Assembly: GCA_903864375.1 (NCBI GenBank)
Contig: CAIPFS010000130.1
Span: forward strand, 1-7,873
DNA length: 7,873 bases
From: an uncultured Verrucomicrobiota bacterium
GTDB taxonomy: Bacteria > Verrucomicrobiota > Verrucomicrobiia > Limisphaerales > UBA9464
Reading direction: 5' to 3'
A model generated the notes under the pieces. The model worked only from the letters and a program-made list of their open reading frames with translations. It did no database searches and was not told the origin of the DNA. The translations under genes were made by a program, and so were the position numbers. This document shows positions 7,111 to 7,873 of the stretch, in pieces. The number at the start of each line of letters is the position of its first letter. Positions within the stretch are counted from its first letter, which is position 1.

Positions 7111-7124
7111 CTATGGTTCGTCCC
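7087..7124. repeat. Inverted repeat across the stop codon of the small membrane protein gene
   Basis: GGGACGAA (7087-7094) is perfectly complementary to TTCGTCCC (7117-7124), giving an 8-bp stem with a 22-base loop. The 7117-7124 arm encodes the last residues of the minus-strand gene and the TAG stop (7113-7111) lies in the loop. No T-tract follows on the minus strand, so it is not a classical intrinsic terminator. It could still protect the 3' end or end transcription in a factor-dependent way. Confidence 0.45.
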
Positions 7125-7344
7125 AACCTGTTGTGGATGCAATGCCTGCAATAATGCCCCAGACAATCGAGCTCGCCGACATGATGAGGAGACCTTGGGA
7201 GATGGACATCTGGGCCGCATGACTCGAACGTCCCCAGACGCGCAACCCGTAAAATACCCCGAAAAGTGCGCCGCAGACAAAGTGCACCCAAAACTTAAAC
7301 GAATTGAATCGTGGACCATTCATGGAAGTGCTCGATTTTGTCAT
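7111..7344 (-). CDS. Small two-helix membrane protein of unknown function
   Basis: The preferred reading is 77 residues from ATG 7344 (MTKSSTSMNGPRFNSFKFW), with a second ATG at 7323 giving 70 residues. Two hydrophobic helices are visible: about residues 18-37 (FWVHFVCGALFGVFYGLRVW) and 51-70 (GLLIMSASSIVWGIIAGIAS), joined by a short polar loop (GRSSHAAQ) and ending in GWDEP. Gly-rich small proteins with the pattern RF-x-HF-x-GALFG followed by a second helix are familiar as hypothetical proteins in Verrucomicrobiota-like genomes, though I cannot name a family. The frame is open further upstream to 7509, but those 55 residues are Pro/Trp/Cys-rich and do not look like protein. The gene stands alone; an inverted repeat covers its stop codon, and a dyad and repeated CCAAT motifs lie upstream. 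No ribosome-binding site is visible. Confidence 0.65.
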   Translation of the reverse strand: MTKSSTSMNGPRFNSFKFWVHFVCGALFGVFYGLRVWGRSSHAAQMSISQGLLIMSASSIVWGIIAGIASTTGWDEP

Positions 7345-7400
7345 TGGCGGACTGAGCCCCGCTTGGGGATCAATTGGTCCATCGATTGGGAGTCGGGGCG

Positions 7401-7427
7401 ATTGGAAAGGGATGTTCCATTTCCAAT
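7401..7427. repeat. Inverted repeat ATTGGAAA-N11-TTTCCAAT
   Basis: This perfect 8-bp inverted repeat with an 11-base spacer lies 57 bases upstream of the small membrane protein start. It could be an operator dyad or a hairpin in a 5' leader. Confidence 0.5.
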
Positions 7428-7537
7428 GTCCCAGAAAACAACCTCGACACTGGCGGTACGGCACCCACCCCCGAGGACCCATGTCAGATATTTGTGTGGG
7501 AGCGAGCATACCCGACTTACGCCAGGCGAGCTGAAAA

Positions 7538-7559
7538 GGTGATTGTGACCCAAATCACC
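7538..7559. promoter_or_regulatory. Dyad resembling a Crp/Fnr-family binding site
   Basis: GGTGATT-N8-AATCACC is a perfect 7-bp dyad. Its core reads TGTGA-N6-TCACC, matching nine of ten fixed positions of the E. coli CRP half-site pair TGTGA-N6-TCACA. It is about 190 bases from the start codons of both flanking genes, far for direct activation, so the role is uncertain. It could also be an RNA hairpin. Confidence 0.35.
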
Positions 7560-7567
7560 GAATGGAG

Positions 7568-7615
7568 GCATCCCGAGCCATCTCGTCGATGCGTCCTGCG
7601 TTACCAGTGAAACGC
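7568..7615. repeat. Two adjacent hairpins
   Basis: The first is GCATC / CGAG-CCAT-CTCG / GATGC (7568-7592): two stacked stems of 5 and 4 bp with a small internal loop and a tetraloop. The second is GCGTT-N8-AACGC (7598-7615). They come directly after the 7538-7559 dyad, so three stems lie within 78 bases. Confidence 0.42.
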
Positions 7616-7697
7616 CCGGTTTTCGACGCGAATCCGCCATTGTGAAAATGCCTATACCCCGGATGGGCGCGGAACAGGATGACTGGATTGTGGCATC

Positions 7698-7725
7698 TTG
7701 ATAAACCAACCGACGGTTCCATATT
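7698..7725 (+). promoter_or_regulatory. Possible promoter for the gene at 7731
   Basis: TTGATA (7698-7703), a 16-base spacer and CATATT (7720-7725) match the sigma-70 boxes at five and four of six positions. The ATG lies five bases after the -10 box, where transcription would start, which suggests a leaderless message. Confidence 0.4.
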
Positions 7726-7730
7726 GACCC

Positions 7731-7873
7731 ATGGCATCAAGCACCAAAAAGAGGCTTGTTTGGGGCATCTCAATCACCGTGGGTTTGGTTCTATTGTTTG
7801 GATTCGTCGGCCACCAATGGAGCACCTCCGCCTTCGGCACCGATTACCTGGAGCGATCCTTTGCCGGTTGGCC
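7731..7873 (+). CDS. Membrane-anchored or secreted protein, N-terminal part (runs off the right edge)
   Basis: From ATG 7731 the frame is open to the window end (47 full codons). An in-frame TGA at 7725-7727 lies two codons upstream, so this is the first possible ATG. The protein begins MASSTKKRLVWGISITVGL and continues VLLFGFVGHQW. Basic residues K6, K7 and R8 are followed by a hydrophobic helix at about 9-26, the pattern of a signal anchor or signal peptide with an inside-positive N terminus. The visible part after it (STSAFGTDYLERSFAGW) should lie outside the cytoplasm. There is no lipobox cysteine. The rest of the protein is not in the window, so function cannot be assigned. No ribosome-binding site is seen, and a candidate promoter sits directly ahead of the ATG. 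Confidence 0.68.
   Translation, partial: MASSTKKRLVWGISITVGLVLLFGFVGHQWSTSAFGTDYLERSFAGW

Larger units (their letters stand above)
7345..7730. other. Gene-free, dyad-rich intergenic region
   Basis: No convincing gene lies in these 386 bases between two divergent genes. Short open frames exist on both strands but their residue make-up is poor and none shows a motif. The stretch carries several inverted repeats (7401-7427, 7538-7559, 7568-7592, 7598-7615), a run of CNATTGG motifs (7342-7405) and a candidate promoter (7698-7725). It may hold a non-coding RNA or an extended control region. No known RNA family was recognised. Confidence 0.5.

Noticed and set aside
7087..7124. tRNA-like T-arm (GGTTCG near 7115)
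   Set aside because: No acceptor stem, anticodon arm or D-arm can be built around it. The sequence is explained by the inverted repeat and the end of the small gene.
6935..7222. 95-codon open frame on the plus strand beginning MARLQGRKRR
   Set aside because: Its basic start looks superficially like a DNA-binding protein, but it begins with GTG inside a tandem octamer repeat and runs antisense into the small membrane protein gene, which has the better hydrophobic pattern.
6656..7291. 211-codon open frame on the minus strand
   Set aside because: It overlaps both the GAF gene and the small membrane protein gene in another frame. It is rich in Cys, His, Pro and Arg with no domain pattern.
7341..7709. 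122-codon open frame on the minus strand, and a 72-codon frame at 7555-7773
   Set aside because: Both have residue make-up unlike the real genes in the window (Trp, Cys, His and Pro heavy) and no motif. I could not show they are remnants of a gene.

Overview
The window is GC-rich bacterial chromosome with mostly long, ordinary genes. No Shine-Dalgarno motif is visible in front of any gene start, the glucokinase is of the E. coli Glk type, and there are TPR and GAF membrane proteins and a very small two-helix membrane protein. This fits Verrucomicrobiota or a neighbouring PVC lineage best. The placement is an inference with modest confidence. I see no rRNA, tRNA, CRISPR array, insertion sequence or phage gene.

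Layout, left to right. (1) Positions 1-1172 on the minus strand: a TPR membrane protein followed by the start of a DUF554 membrane protein that runs off the left edge. (2) Positions 1173-1371: a divergent intergenic region with two compact hairpins and a repeated CCGGGGAAAA decamer. (3) 1372-2385 plus: glucokinase (glk). (4) 2407-4137 minus: a fused two-domain ABC permease of the Fe3+/thiamine type, lying 14 bases downstream of (5) 4152-5792 minus: alpha-phosphoglucomutase (pgm). (6) 5873-6097 plus: a possible small gene behind a perfect TTGACA box. (7) 6049-6768 minus: a membrane-anchored GAF-domain protein. (8) 6787-7110: no gene seen. (9) 7111-7344 minus: a small two-helix membrane protein. 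(10) 7345-7730: a gene-free stretch rich in inverted repeats. (11) 7731-7873 plus: the start of a gene with an N-terminal membrane anchor, cut by the right edge.

Glk and Pgm catalyse successive steps (glucose to glucose-6-phosphate to glucose-1-phosphate), so the centre of the window is a small hexose-phosphate locus serving glycolysis and the glucose-1-phosphate branch (glycogen, nucleotide sugars). The permease is probably co-transcribed with pgm, but its ATPase and binding protein are not in the window. The right-hand 1.1 kb is different: small genes, little coding density, several dyads, and an unusual promoter-to-ATG spacing that suggests leaderless transcription. I found no clearly new defence or mobile system. 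The best leads are the structured intergenic region at 7401-7615, the 5873 small ORF, and the repeats at 1188-1243.
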